From Desulforamulus hydrothermalis Lam5 = DSM 18033 (GTDB lineage: Bacteria > Bacillota > Desulfotomaculia > Desulfotomaculales > Desulfotomaculaceae): DNA of 64,000 nt. The position numbers were made by a program, and so were the translations under genes. Under the pieces are notes generated by a model. The model saw only the letters and a list, made by a program, of their open reading frames with translations, ran no database searches and was not told the DNA's origin. Where the stretch lies: contig NZ_CAOS01000010.1 of the NCBI RefSeq assembly GCF_000315365.1, forward strand, positions 1 through 64,000, in the 5' to 3' direction. Within the stretch, counting starts at the first letter, position 1. The number at the start of each line of letters is the position of its first letter. Shown here piece after piece: positions 38,270 to 48,530 of the stretch.

Positions 38270-39592
38270 ATGTTAGATCGCGTACCACCGCAAAACATTG
38301 AAGCGGAGCAATCGGTGCTGGGGGCTATGCTGCTGGAACGGGAAGCTATCTTCCGGGTGATGGAATTCCTGAAACCGGAAGACTTTTACCGGGACAGCCA
38401 CCGCCTGATCTATGAAGTGATCCTGGAACTGGCCGAATCCGGCCGGCCGGTGGATCTGATAACCGTTACCGACCTGCTGCGGGCCAAGGGAGACCTGGAG
38501 AAAGTGGGCGGTGTTAGCTATGTAGCCACCCTGGCCAACCTGGTGCCCACCGCCGCCAATGCTGAATATTATGCCCGCATTGTGGAGGAAAAGGCCCTCA
38601 CCCGGGCTCTTATTTCTGTTACCACCCGTATTTCCGCCCGGGGTTACGAGGGGGCGGAAAATCCCGAAGAACTGCTGGACGAAGCGGAACGCTCCATTTT
38701 AGAATTAAGCCGCCGGCGCAGTAGCGACACCTTTGTTCCTATCAAGGAAATCCTGGTTAAAACCTTTGAAGAAATAGAACATGTCTATACCCACCGGGGC
38801 AAAATAACCGGCGTTCCCACCGGGTTCCATGACCTGGACCGGATGACCAACGGCCTGCAAAAGGGCGACCTGATTATTTTGGCAGCCCGTCCCAGTATGG
38901 GAAAAACTGCCTTTGCCATTTTAATCGGCCAGTATGCTGCCCTGCGGCACCAGGTGCCGGTGGGCATCTTTAGTTTGGAAATGTCCAAAGAACAGCTGGT
39001 GCAGCGCATGCTGTGTTCCGAGGCCATGCTGGACGCCCATAAAGTGCGGACCGGGGATTTAACCGACGATGACTGGGCCAAGCTGCACGAAGCCGCCCGC
39101 CATCTTTCCCGGGCCCCCGTTTATCTGGACGACAGCGGCGCTGTCACAGTGCGGGAAGTCCGGGCCAAAGCCAGGCGCCTGAAAGCCGAAAAAGGCCTGG
39201 GTTTGCTGATTATTGATTACCTGCAGTTGATGTCGGGCGGCCGGCGCACGGAAAATCGCCAGCAGGAAATTGCCGAAATCTCGCGCAGTTTAAAATCCCT
39301 GGCCAAAGAACTGCAGGTGCCGGTGCTGGCCCTTTCCCAGCTGAGCCGGGCGGTGGAAAGCCGTACCGACAAGCACCCCATGATGTCCGACCTGCGGGAG
39401 AGCGGCAGCATTGAACAAGATGCCGACCTGATCATGTTTATCTACCGTGACGAATACTATAACCCTGATTCAGAGAAAAAGGGGATAGCCGAAATTATTG
39501 TGGCCAAGCAAAGAAACGGTTCGGTAGGTACCATAGAGCTGGGATTTTTTAAAGAATTTGTAAAATTCGTCAATTTAGCCCGTCGTGATTAG
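38270..39592 (+). CDS. dnaB: Replicative DNA helicase DnaB
   Basis: A 440-residue hexameric helicase (DnaC in Bacillus). The N-terminal domain starts PPQNIEAEQSVLGAMLLE. The RecA-like domain has Walker A ARPSMGKTAFAI and the DYLQLM Walker B, with the DnaB signature LSQLSRAVESR. It starts at ATG after AAGGTGAG. A terminator-like hairpin follows at 39609-39646. Confidence 0.97.
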   Translation: MLDRVPPQNIEAEQSVLGAMLLEREAIFRVMEFLKPEDFYRDSHRLIYEVILELAESGRPVDLITVTDLLRAKGDLEKVGGVSYVATLANLVPTAANAEYYARIVEEKALTRALISVTTRISARGYEGAENPEELLDEAERSILELSRRRSSDTFVPIKEILVKTFEEIEHVYTHRGKITGVPTGFHDLDRMTNGLQKGDLIILAARPSMGKTAFAILIGQYAALRHQVPVGIFSLEMSKEQLVQRMLCSEAMLDAHKVRTGDLTDDDWAKLHEAARHLSRAPVYLDDSGAVTVREVRAKARRLKAEKGLGLLIIDYLQLMSGGRRTENRQQEIAEISRSLKSLAKELQVPVLALSQLSRAVESRTDKHPMMSDLRESGSIEQDADLIMFIYRDEYYNPDSEKKGIAEIIVAKQRNGSVGTIELGFFKEFVKFVNLARRD

Positions 39593-39608
39593 AAAACAAC
39601 ATTGTGCA

Positions 39609-39646
39609 AGAAAGAACAAAACCACGGCGGGTTCTTTCTGCTTTTA
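39609..39646 (+). terminator. Terminator after dnaB
   Basis: AGAAAGAAC/GTTCTTTCT with a 13-base loop, followed by GCTTTT. Confidence 0.75.
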
Positions 39647-39662
39647 TGCGGCTTTATTCCGG

Positions 39663-39691
39663 TTGACAACAGCAAGAAACTGGGTTAGTAT
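39663..39691 (+). promoter_or_regulatory. Promoter with long leader before purA
   Basis: TTGACA (39663-39668) and TAGTAT (39686-39691), 17-bp spacer. It leaves a leader of about 260 nt before purA. No known purine riboswitch or PurBox pattern was recognised in it. The 39.69-39.95 kb stretch otherwise holds nothing recognisable. Confidence 0.65.
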
Positions 39692-39881
39692 ATTCCTGTT
39701 TGGTAACACCGACAGTCTAATATTTAAATGCATCAAGCAAATTAATGGGGGTATTCGGACAGCAGCTCAAATAGAAAACTTTTTAGTTTCTGTTTGGGTT
39801 ATTTTTATTTTAATGGAAAGAATACCTACCAGACAGCGCCGTTTAGCATAATTGGAGCCGGTGTTAACCTGCACTTAGTGA

Positions 39882-41243
<1,362 letters not shown>

Positions 41244-41449
41244 ATTTAAGCGGCAGGCGGTTCTCAACCGTAATGCCGCCAATTTTGCCAAACAACCCGT
41301 GTCACTTTGCCGGTGCTGCGGGTTGTATTTATTTCAGGGTGCAGGCAAAGCCGGTCAAGGCTGCCGGACTGCCCGCAGCGGTACCGGCAGATATGTATTA
41401 TGTTGTATTTTTGCTAAAAAATTAAAGTAATGTTTTGAAGACAAACATG

Positions 41450-41478
41450 TTGACACTTATCCGGTGTTGTTGTAATAT
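41450..41478 (+). promoter_or_regulatory. Promoter of the tRNA cluster
   Basis: A perfect TTGACA (41450-41455), 17-bp spacer and TAATAT (41473-41478), 38 bp before the first tRNA. Confidence 0.88.
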
Positions 41479-41516
41479 ATCACATGTGAGGTCGCACGGC
41501 CGATAATTCAATACCT

Positions 41517-41592
41517 GATCCATTAGCTCAGTCGGTAGAGCACCTGACTTTTAATCAGGGTGTCCCGCGTTCGAGTCGCGGATGGATCACCA
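41517..41592 (+). tRNA. tRNA-Lys (TTT)
   Basis: A complete cloverleaf with acceptor stem GATCCAT/ATGGATC, anticodon loop CTTTTAA and T-loop GTTCGAGTC. The 3' CCA is encoded (41590-41592). Confidence 0.97.
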
Positions 41593-41606
41593 CCACAAAA
41601 ATTTGT

Positions 41607-41682
41607 GGCCCCTTGGTCAAGCGGCCTAAGACACCGCCCTTTCACGGCGGTAACACGGGTTCGAATCCCGTAGGGGTCACCA
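41607..41682 (+). tRNA. tRNA-Glu (TTC)
   Basis: Acceptor GGCCCCT/AGGGGTC, anticodon stem CCGCC/GGCGG with loop CTTTCAC, T-arm ACGGGTTCGAATCCCGT. CCA is encoded. Confidence 0.97.
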
Positions 41683-41703
41683 ATTTTTGTTTTTTTATCT
41701 CTT

Positions 41704-41779
41704 GACCCATTAGCTCAGTTGGTAGAGCACCTGACTTTTAATCAGGGTGTCCCGCGTTCGAGTCGCGGATGGGTCACCA
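41704..41779 (+). tRNA. tRNA-Lys (TTT), second copy
   Basis: Acceptor GACCCAT/ATGGGTC, otherwise nearly identical to the first tRNA-Lys, including the anticodon arm. The acceptor change (T to C, A to G) is compensatory. CCA is encoded. Confidence 0.97.
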
Positions 41780-41838
41780 AATTTTTATTTAACAGATGTT
41801 TGATTTTTTACAACAGGCGGGTATAATTATAATAAGAT

Positions 41839-41913
41839 GCGGGTGTAGCTCAATGGTAGAGCATCAGCTTCCCAAGCTGAGGGTTGCGAGTTCGATCCTC
41901 GTCACCCGCTCCA
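41839..41913 (+). tRNA. tRNA-Gly (CCC)
   Basis: Acceptor GCGGGTG/CACCCGC, anticodon stem TCAGC/GCTGA with loop TTCCCAA, giving anticodon CCC. CCA is encoded. A terminator follows at 41934. Confidence 0.95.
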
Positions 41914-41933
41914 TATTGTTAGAGAAAAGTCAA

Positions 41934-41962
41934 GGCCCCCCGGCAATCGGGGGGCTGTTTTG
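41934..41962 (+). terminator. Terminator of the tRNA cluster
   Basis: GGCCCCCC/GGGGGGCT hairpin followed by GTTTT. Confidence 0.85.
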
Positions 41963-42003
41963 TCAACAACGGCAACCCCTTCTTAACGCCGGCCAACTTT
42001 TGC

Positions 42004-42033
42004 TTGCCTTGGACAAACCAGGTGCTATATAAT
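42004..42033 (+). promoter_or_regulatory. Probable promoter of the SCIFF gene
   Basis: TTGCCT (42004-42009), 18-bp spacer and TATAAT (42028-42033), 27 bp before the scfA start; GGAAAGGGG precedes the ATG. Confidence 0.65.
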
Positions 42034-42060
42034 CGTATACGGAAAGGGGATGAACGACTG

Positions 42061-42204
42061 ATGAAACATATTAAAACCTTAAATAAGAAGTCCTTAGCAG
42101 CCACCCTGAAAACCGGCGGTTGCGGTGAGTGTGCCACTTCCTGCCAATCTGCTTGCAAAACCTCTTGCACAGTAGGCAACCAGGTTTGCGCCAAGCAGGC
42201 CTAG
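42061..42204 (+). CDS. scfA: SCIFF ribosomal peptide precursor (six cysteines in forty-five)
   Basis: A 47-residue peptide, MKHIKTLNKKSLAATLKTGG then six cysteines in CGECATSCQSACKTSCTV, plus one more near the C-terminus. It matches the SCIFF family, ubiquitous in Clostridia, whose precursor is thioether-crosslinked by a radical-SAM maturase encoded next to it, as here. ATG 42061 gives the family start; the longer in-frame start lies inside the promoter. Biological role of the product is unknown. Confidence 0.96.
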   Translation: MKHIKTLNKKSLAATLKTGGCGECATSCQSACKTSCTVGNQVCAKQA

Positions 42205-42296
42205 GCCCGGTGGTCAACACGGTAAAACCACAACCTTGTCTCTGCGGGAGTGTTTTTCCCCGGGGATAAGGTAATTTTTTTTGGGGGGACTTTTTT

Positions 42297-43649
42297 ATGA
42301 TACACAAATTCATCTTTGACGGCGTCCGCATTGTGGTGGATGTGCACAGCGGGGCGGTTCATGTGGTGGATGAGCTGGTATGGGATCTGCTGGACTTATA
42401 CCAGACGGCTGCCGGAGAAGAAATCATGTCAGCCCTCTCCCCTCGCTATGACCGGGCGGAGATCGAACAGGCCTTGGCGGAAATAAGCGCCTTACAGCAG
42501 GAAGGCCTGTTGTTTACCGCTGACCCGCACCAGGACAACTACCGGCCCCGGACCGATACAGTGGTAAAAGCCCTCTGCCTACATGCCGCCCATGACTGCA
42601 ATTTGCGGTGCAAATACTGTTTTGCCGGCCAAGGGCAGTTCGGCGGGCCCGGCGGCTTAATGTCCGCCCAAATAGGACGGGCTGCCATAGATTTTCTCCT
42701 TGAACAATCGGGCCCGCGCAAGCATATTGAAATCGACTTTTTTGGCGGCGAACCCCTGCTCAATTTTCAAGTCATCAAGGAACTGGTGCCCTACGGCAGG
42801 CAAAAGGCCCGGCAAGCCGGCAAAGAAATCAAGTATACCCTTACCACCAACGGCGTGCTGCTGAACCGGGAAGTACAGCAGTTTCTGCTGGACAATCAAA
42901 TGGCTGCTGTTTTAAGCCTGGACGGTCGGCCGGCTGTCCACGATGCCATGCGGCCGGCTCCCTCCGGCCGGGGCTCTTACGCTTTGGTGCTGCCGCACAT
43001 GCAGGCCTATGTGCAGCAAGAGCCGGCGGCCGGCTATTATATCCGGGGCACCTTTACCCGGCATAATCTGGATTTCAGTCAGGATGTTATGCACCTGGCC
43101 GAGCTGGGCTTCCGGGATATTTCGGTGGAGCCGGTGGTCGGCGGCAGCGAAACCGATTATGCTTTCCGGCCGGAAGACCTGCCCCTGTTGCTGGAGGAAT
43201 ACGAAAAGCTGACCCGGTTGCTGCTGGCCCGCCGGGAAGCCGGCCAACCCATTAATTTTTTCCATTTTAATATTGACTTGAGCGGCGGGCCCTGCCTGCC
43301 CAAGCGCTTGTCCGGCTGCGGCGCCGGCTATGAATACCTGGCGGTGACACCCGAGGGTGACCTTTACCCCTGTCACCAGTTCGTGGGACGTCCGGAGTTT
43401 TGGTTGGGTCATGTCACGAGCGGCATTCAAAAACCCGGCATTATTGAGCAGTTCCGCCAGGCGCACATTTATAACAAACCGCGCTGCCGCAGTTGCTGGG
43501 CCAAATTTTATTGCAGCGGCGGTTGCCATGCCAACGCCCAGGCCTTCAACAACAACCTGCGGGAGCCCTACGAAATTGGCTGCCGGCTGGCCCAAAAGCG
43601 CTTTGAATGTGCCATTTATTTACAGGTAAAACAAGCAGGTCTTGCCTAA
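42297..43649 (+). CDS. scfB: SCIFF radical SAM maturase (thioether-forming)
   Basis: A 450-residue radical SAM enzyme with an N-terminal peptide-recognition region, then CNLRCKYCFAGQG as the [4Fe-4S] CxxxCxxC motif near residue 100. The C-terminal SPASM domain carries further cysteines (SGCGAGYEYLAVTPEGDLYP, CRSCWAKFYCSGGCH). The family installs Cys-to-Thr/alpha-carbon thioether bonds in SCIFF. It lies 92 bp after scfA. Its terminator is duplicated around repeat copy 8. Confidence 0.95.
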   Translation: MIHKFIFDGVRIVVDVHSGAVHVVDELVWDLLDLYQTAAGEEIMSALSPRYDRAEIEQALAEISALQQEGLLFTADPHQDNYRPRTDTVVKALCLHAAHDCNLRCKYCFAGQGQFGGPGGLMSAQIGRAAIDFLLEQSGPRKHIEIDFFGGEPLLNFQVIKELVPYGRQKARQAGKEIKYTLTTNGVLLNREVQQFLLDNQMAAVLSLDGRPAVHDAMRPAPSGRGSYALVLPHMQAYVQQEPAAGYYIRGTFTRHNLDFSQDVMHLAELGFRDISVEPVVGGSETDYAFRPEDLPLLLEEYEKLTRLLLARREAGQPINFFHFNIDLSGGPCLPKRLSGCGAGYEYLAVTPEGDLYPCHQFVGRPEFWLGHVTSGIQKPGIIEQFRQAHIYNKPRCRSCWAKFYCSGGCHANAQAFNNNLREPYEIGCRLAQKRFECAIYLQVKQAGLA

Positions 43650-43689
43650 ACAGTAACGGCCTCCGTTTAATCAAACGGAGGCCTCAGAT

Positions 43690-43944
43690 TGTCGCCAAAG
43701 GTTGTAAAACAAAGTGAGGTGGTTTTATGATCCCCTGTCGGCGACTTGTCGAAGCACCGGTAACAGCACATGATGAGCGAAAGGAGCCATTGGGGTGGCG
43801 CCCACAGGACGTGGGCGCCAGCCGAACCGGGCCAGGATGGCCCGTTTGAGGCGACCCCAATGGCGACCGTAGCGAATCATAGTGCTGTCGGTGCGTAGAC
43901 CGGAGCCAAAGGGGATCATAAACCACCGATAATGTTTGTCCACA
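43690..43944 (+). repeat. Dispersed palindromic repeat, copy 8
   Basis: A full-length (255 bp) copy between scfB and the M23 gene, bounded by TGTCGCCA and TGTCCACA. It is the cleanest example of the long hairpin: GGTGGTTTTATGATCCCCTG pairs with GGGGATCATAAACCACC, GAGCCATTGGGG-side with CCCCAATGGC, around the apical GGCGCCCAC/GTGGGCGCC stem. Matching terminator hairpins flank it at 43658-43683 and 43951-43977. Confidence 0.93.
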
Positions 43945-43950
43945 CCCTGC

Positions 43951-43986
43951 GGTCTCCGTTTGAGTTAAACGGAGACCTTTTTAATT
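43951..43986 (+). terminator. Terminator after scfB, right of repeat copy 8
   Basis: GGTCTCCGTTT/AAACGGAGACC followed by T5. Its twin at 43658-43683 reads GGCCTCCGTTT/AAACGGAGGCC; the single base-pair difference is compensatory. Confidence 0.9.
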
Positions 43987-44120
43987 TTACGAAAACTTTA
44001 CCCGGACAAAATATTGTGATAAAATGTATGTGCCTTAATTTGCCTTACAACGACTTCTTTTCCAAATTAAATAGGGTTCCATAGAGAGTTGGCAGTTATC
44101 TTCTCGAAAGGAGTTGAACC

Positions 44121-45470
44121 ATGCAGTTTACAGACAAGCTGAAATCCCTGCCCAATTGGCTGGCCAAGCAGCCTAAAGCCTATCAACAGGGATTAGGTGT
44201 GTTATTAGCGGTTGTCCTGGTGCTCAGTGTCGTTTTTGCGGCAACCGGTAACGGGGCCTGTGCCGTTGCGGTGGACGGTCAGGTGGTGGCGGTAGTAAAA
44301 AGCAAGGCTGCGGCAGAAGCGGTCGTTAACTCGTTAGTTAAGGAACACCAAGCCAAAGCGGCCAAAGTTAAGCTGCAGCAGCAGGTTACATATAAAGCGG
44401 CCAAAGACTTAAAAAATGAAGTTGTCAGTGAAGAAGAACTTAAACGGCTGTTGTCCCAAAGGCTCACCTTTGAAGGCGTGGCTGCCGGCATCCAGGTAAA
44501 CGGCAGCTTAAAGGTAGCGGTGAAAGATAAGGCAACCGCCGATCAAGTGCTGGAAAACCTGAAACATTCTTATCAAATGGGGCCTGATTTCAAATTAGGC
44601 TTCAAGGAAAAGGTAGAGGTAGTGGAGGTGCCTGTACGGGCTGATAAAATTCTGGATCAAGCGGCTGCTTTAAAGCGGCTGCGCGGTGAATCGGATACCC
44701 CCAGGTATTACACAGTTAAAGAAGGCGATACCTTGTGGGATATTGCCATTAAGTGCAAAGTCAGCCCGGACGATTTAATTGCCAACAACCCTGGCTTCGA
44801 GCCGGAAAAAATGCAGATCGGCCAGAAAATTAAGATGGTCGGCGTGCCTGACCCCATCATTAATGTGGTGGCGGTGGCCGAAAAAACAGTAAAAGAGGAA
44901 ATTGTAGCGGCCCAGCAGGTACGCAAGAATGCCAAACTGCCCTTTGGCAAGACCGTGGTCATTCAAAAGGGCGAAACCGGCCTGAAGGAAGTTACTTATA
45001 AAATTATTGCCGTTAACGGGTTAGAAACCGAGCGGCAGGTTTTACAAGAAAAAATACTGAAAGAGGCAAAACCGCAGATTATTGAACGCAGTGCCCAAAC
45101 CATGGTGGCATCACGCGGTTATCGGCCCGGCGGCGCCATTCTTTCCCCCTTCGGTATGCGCAACGGCCGTATGCATACCGGGGTGGATTTAGCCAGGCCC
45201 TACGGCTCACCGGTAGGCGCCTATAACGAAGGCCGGGTGATCCGGGCGGGCTGGTACGGCGGCTATGGCAAATGCGTGGATATCAGCCACGGCAACGGCA
45301 TAGTCACCCGCTATGCCCACCTGTCTACAATTAATGTCAGTGTCGGCCAAACCGTCCAGCGCGGCCAAAAAATCGGGGCAGTGGGATCCACCGGCCGCTC
45401 CAGCGGGCCGCACCTGCACTTTGAAGTAATTGTTAACGGTGTGCCAAAAAACCCCATTGGTTATATATAA
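44121..45470 (+). CDS. Cell-wall M23 metallopeptidase with LysM and G5 domains
   Basis: A 449-residue exported protein. One N-terminal membrane segment (GVLLAVVLVLSVVFAATG) anchors it. A LysM peptidoglycan-binding domain (YYTVKEGDTLWDIAIKCKVS) lies near residue 195, a G5 domain near 255-330, and the M23 zinc endopeptidase domain at the end with HTGVDLARPYGSPV and HLHFEVIVNG. It likely cuts or binds peptidoglycan during growth or sporulation. It starts at ATG after AAAGGAG. Confidence 0.94.
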   Translation: MQFTDKLKSLPNWLAKQPKAYQQGLGVLLAVVLVLSVVFAATGNGACAVAVDGQVVAVVKSKAAAEAVVNSLVKEHQAKAAKVKLQQQVTYKAAKDLKNEVVSEEELKRLLSQRLTFEGVAAGIQVNGSLKVAVKDKATADQVLENLKHSYQMGPDFKLGFKEKVEVVEVPVRADKILDQAAALKRLRGESDTPRYYTVKEGDTLWDIAIKCKVSPDDLIANNPGFEPEKMQIGQKIKMVGVPDPIINVVAVAEKTVKEEIVAAQQVRKNAKLPFGKTVVIQKGETGLKEVTYKIIAVNGLETERQVLQEKILKEAKPQIIERSAQTMVASRGYRPGGAILSPFGMRNGRMHTGVDLARPYGSPVGAYNEGRVIRAGWYGGYGKCVDISHGNGIVTRYAHLSTINVSVGQTVQRGQKIGAVGSTGRSSGPHLHFEVIVNGVPKNPIGYI

Positions 45471-45477
45471 GACGTAT

Positions 45478-45512
45478 AAAACCTCCCGGAAGTTGCGCGG
45501 GAGGTTTACTTT
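45478..45512 (+). terminator. Terminator after the M23 gene
   Basis: AAACCTCCCG/CGGGAGGTTT followed by ACTTTT. Confidence 0.88.
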
Positions 45513-45556
45513 TGTGGCACAATTTGCTATGATTTCCATAGCAATCAAGCGCTGAG

Positions 45557-46147
45557 GTGATGACCTTGTTTTTTAAACATTTATCCCCCCGGGCCCGCCA
45601 GAAACGCCTGCAGCGGATTGTGTTCGGCATTCTGGTGGCGGTATTGTCGCTGGGCTTAATTGGTTCTTCTGTGGTTTGGACAGGCCTGGGCAGCCTTCAG
45701 AAAGAGCAGGCCGCCCCGAACAGCCCGGAGGAGCGCCTTGCCTTGTTGGAAAAGCAGTCTCAAAAGAACCCTCAGGATAAGGAACTTTTGCTTACCCTGG
45801 CTGCCTATTACAGGCAAGCAGGCAAACTGAAGCAGGCCGCAGAAGCCTACCAAAAAGCAATTCAACTGGACCCGAAGGATATAGCGGCCCGCCAGGAGTT
45901 GGCCCTGTTGTACTATGCCCAGGGTGATTTGCCGGCTGCCGGGCAAGCCCTGAAACAAGCGCTGGCAGTACAGCCGGACAATGCCGACCTCTTATTTCAG
46001 TATGCTAACCTGCTGGCAGAACAAAAGGATTATGCCGGAGCTATAGCCCATATGAAAAAGTTTTTGCAAATCAATAAGCAGGAAGGACCCCGAGCTGACG
46101 AAGCCCGGCAGTCCGTCGAGAAGTGGCAGCAAGAAGTCGGGCAGTAA
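45557..46147 (+). CDS. Membrane-anchored TPR protein
   Basis: A 196-residue protein with an N-terminal membrane segment (IVFGILVAVLSLGLIGSSVV) followed by three to four tetratricopeptide repeats (AAYYRQAGKLKQAAEAYQKA, LALLYYAQGDLPAAGQALKQ, YANLLAEQKDYAGAIAHMKK). TPRs mediate protein contacts. It starts at GTG 45557 or ATG 45560. Role unknown. Confidence 0.85.
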   Translation: MMTLFFKHLSPRARQKRLQRIVFGILVAVLSLGLIGSSVVWTGLGSLQKEQAAPNSPEERLALLEKQSQKNPQDKELLLTLAAYYRQAGKLKQAAEAYQKAIQLDPKDIAARQELALLYYAQGDLPAAGQALKQALAVQPDNADLLFQYANLLAEQKDYAGAIAHMKKFLQINKQEGPRADEARQSVEKWQQEVGQ

Positions 46148-46232
46148 TTGTCCGGCTTCTTTATATTTCCACTAGGACCGGTACGGCTGCAATTATATAA
46201 TAGAACTGATTAACTGATTAGAAGGAGGTGCT

Positions 46233-47135
46233 GTGATGCCCGGCTTGATCCAAAACATTAAAGGGGCTGACATGCACCGCATGTTGGGAATTACAGTGGC
46301 TGCCTTTATCCTGCTGGCGGCTTTTTTTACGAAGTTGCCCTATGCCATGCGATCAGTTGCTTATACGGTTTTCCGGGAGGGGCAAAAACAAAAGGCTCTC
46401 TGGACCACTCGCCACATGGCAACCTTGCAAAGTGAGCATTTTATTGTGCGCTATAGCAAAGGCAGTGAAGCTGATGCTCAATTAGTGCTGGCGACAGCAG
46501 AAAGATTTTACCAACCCATTGCCGAACAGTACGGCTATACAGGCGGCAGCCGGGTACCGGTCATTGTTTACCCTTCCCGGGCCGAATTAAACCGCCAATT
46601 CGGCTGGCCGTCCAACGAAAGCGCCATGGGCGTATACTGGACGGGTGTTATCCGGGTTCTCTCGCCGCACCTGTGGGTGTCGGCAGCAGATCCCCGGGCT
46701 TACCGGCAAGAGTTTATCCAGAGCGGCCCCATGGCCCACGAGTTTGCCCACCTGGTGGTGGACTATGTTACCGCCGGCAACTACACCCGCTGGTTTACCG
46801 AGGGAATTGCCCAGTATGAAGAATACAAGTTAACCGGCTTTGAATTTCAAGATGAGCAGGCCTCCCTGGAGCAGCCCTTCTACCCGCTGTCTGATATGGA
46901 CAGGCAGTTTGACACCCTGCCCAACCAGCCCCTGGCTTACCGCCAGTCCTATTTGGCTGTCCGCTATGTGGCAGAGGTTTACGGCGAAGCAGCTTTGAAA
47001 AATATCCTGCATAATTTGGCCCAACAACACAAAATAGACCGGGCCTTTGCCGTAGTGCTGGGGGTGGACATGGCAACCTTTGAACAAGATTATCAGCGGT
47101 GGGCCAGACAGCAAGCAAAACAGGGAAAATTGTAG
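46233..47135 (+). CDS. Peptidase MA-like metallopeptidase
   Basis: A 300-residue protein with an N-terminal membrane anchor (GITVAAFILLAAFF) and a gluzincin-type domain. The zinc motif HEFAH (HExxH) is followed by TRWFTEGIAQYEEY, which supplies the third ligand Glu. It is related to the peptidase MA superfamily; substrate unknown. ATG 46236 is an alternative to GTG 46233; AAGGAGGTG precedes both. Confidence 0.88.
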   Translation: MMPGLIQNIKGADMHRMLGITVAAFILLAAFFTKLPYAMRSVAYTVFREGQKQKALWTTRHMATLQSEHFIVRYSKGSEADAQLVLATAERFYQPIAEQYGYTGGSRVPVIVYPSRAELNRQFGWPSNESAMGVYWTGVIRVLSPHLWVSAADPRAYRQEFIQSGPMAHEFAHLVVDYVTAGNYTRWFTEGIAQYEEYKLTGFEFQDEQASLEQPFYPLSDMDRQFDTLPNQPLAYRQSYLAVRYVAEVYGEAALKNILHNLAQQHKIDRAFAVVLGVDMATFEQDYQRWARQQAKQGKL

Positions 47136-47238
47136 GACTTTTGGCGGTAATTAATACTACGGCAGGAATTATTCGGCAGCTTAGAGAATACATTACTGAT
47201 AATTCGGGGAGCGATACCTGATTAGGAGGTCAAATAAG

Positions 47239-48492
47239 TTGAGCAAATTAATCATTGCAGGAGGATACCCGCTCCATGGCAAGGTAAGGATAAGCGGTGC
47301 CAAGAACGCTTCCCTCGCTATATTATGCGGTGCTCTGTTGGCGGAGGATGAGGTTGTTTTAGAAAACGTGCCGGATATCAGTGATGTCCGGATTTTGCTG
47401 GAAATATTAGGCACCATGGGTGTCAAAGTACGCTGGCTGGAGGAAGATACAGTTTCCCTGCGCAGCCCGCAACAAATAACCGAAGAGGCGCCCTACGAGC
47501 TGGTAAAACAACTGCGGGCGTCTAATTTACTGTTGGGCCCCATGCTGGCCCGCTACGGCAGGGCGTCGGTTTCCTTGCCCGGCGGCTGCAATATCGGGGT
47601 AAGGCCCATGGATCTGCATTTTAAAGGCCTGGTCAGTCTGGGTGCCCAACTAAACCTGGAACGGGGTTGCATTCAAGGCATTTCCCGGCGCCTGACAGGC
47701 AACCGGGTTTATTTGGATTTTCCCAGCGTGGGGGCCACCGAAAACATTATGATGGCGGCTTGCCTGGCGGAGGGGCAGACGGTAATTGAAAACGCTGCCA
47801 AAGAACCGGAAATTGTTGACCTGGCCAATTTTCTCAACGCCCTGGGGGCCAGGGTGCGGGGGGCCGGTACCGATTTAATTAAAATTGAAGGCTTGCCCTG
47901 CTTGAAGGGTGGCCGCTACTCTGTCATCCCCGACCGCATCGAGGCAGGCACCTTTATGGTGGCGGCTGCTGCCACCCGGGGGGATGTATTGCTGGAAAAC
48001 GTGATCCCTCGCCACCTGGAGCCCCTCAGCGCCAAGCTGCGGGAAGCCAACGTGGAAGTATGGGAAGGGGAAGATACCATCCATATTAAAGCCACCGCTT
48101 TGCAGCCTAAAAGCATTGACATTAAAACTATGCCGTATCCCGGCTTTCCCACCGATATGCAGTCCCAAATGATGTCTTTTCTTTCTACGGTACCCGGTAC
48201 CAGCATCATTATTGAAAACATTTTTGAAAACCGCTTCCGGGTGGCGGACGAGCTGAAACGCATGGGTGCCAACATCAAAGTGGAAGGACGTATGGCTGTC
48301 ATTGAAGGAGTGCCTTCCCTGCAGGGTACCAAGGTAAAAGCCTCCGATTTGCGGGCAGGCGCTGCCCTTGTCATCAGCGGCCTGATGGCCCAGGGGGAAA
48401 CCGAGATCAGCAATGTCAACTATATTGACCGCGGCTATGCCAATCTGGAACAAAAGCTGACCAGTCTGGGTGCCCGCATCCGCCGCACTTGA
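47239..48492 (+). CDS. murA: UDP-N-acetylglucosamine 1-carboxyvinyltransferase
   Basis: A 417-residue MurA, first committed enzyme of peptidoglycan synthesis (enolpyruvyl transfer from PEP). It begins KLIIAGGYPLHGKVRISGAK, and the catalytic, fosfomycin-reactive cysteine is in LPGGCNIGVRPMDLH. It starts at TTG after TAGGAGG. A very long perfect hairpin follows the gene. Confidence 0.97.
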   Translation: MSKLIIAGGYPLHGKVRISGAKNASLAILCGALLAEDEVVLENVPDISDVRILLEILGTMGVKVRWLEEDTVSLRSPQQITEEAPYELVKQLRASNLLLGPMLARYGRASVSLPGGCNIGVRPMDLHFKGLVSLGAQLNLERGCIQGISRRLTGNRVYLDFPSVGATENIMMAACLAEGQTVIENAAKEPEIVDLANFLNALGARVRGAGTDLIKIEGLPCLKGGRYSVIPDRIEAGTFMVAAAATRGDVLLENVIPRHLEPLSAKLREANVEVWEGEDTIHIKATALQPKSIDIKTMPYPGFPTDMQSQMMSFLSTVPGTSIIIENIFENRFRVADELKRMGANIKVEGRMAVIEGVPSLQGTKVKASDLRAGAALVISGLMAQGETEISNVNYIDRGYANLEQKLTSLGARIRRT

Positions 48493-48530
48493 ATCGGCAG
48501 TGTTGCTTAACTTGAATTTAGTATACAAAC

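Noticed and set aside
39585-39851. An 88-codon open frame between dnaB and purA
   Set aside because: It overlaps the dnaB end, a terminator and a promoter, has no ribosome-binding site and resembles no protein I know.
41517-41779. Repeated tRNA-Lys as a recent tandem artefact
   Set aside because: The two copies differ by a compensatory acceptor-stem pair and are separated by an intact tRNA-Glu, so both look like genuine genes.
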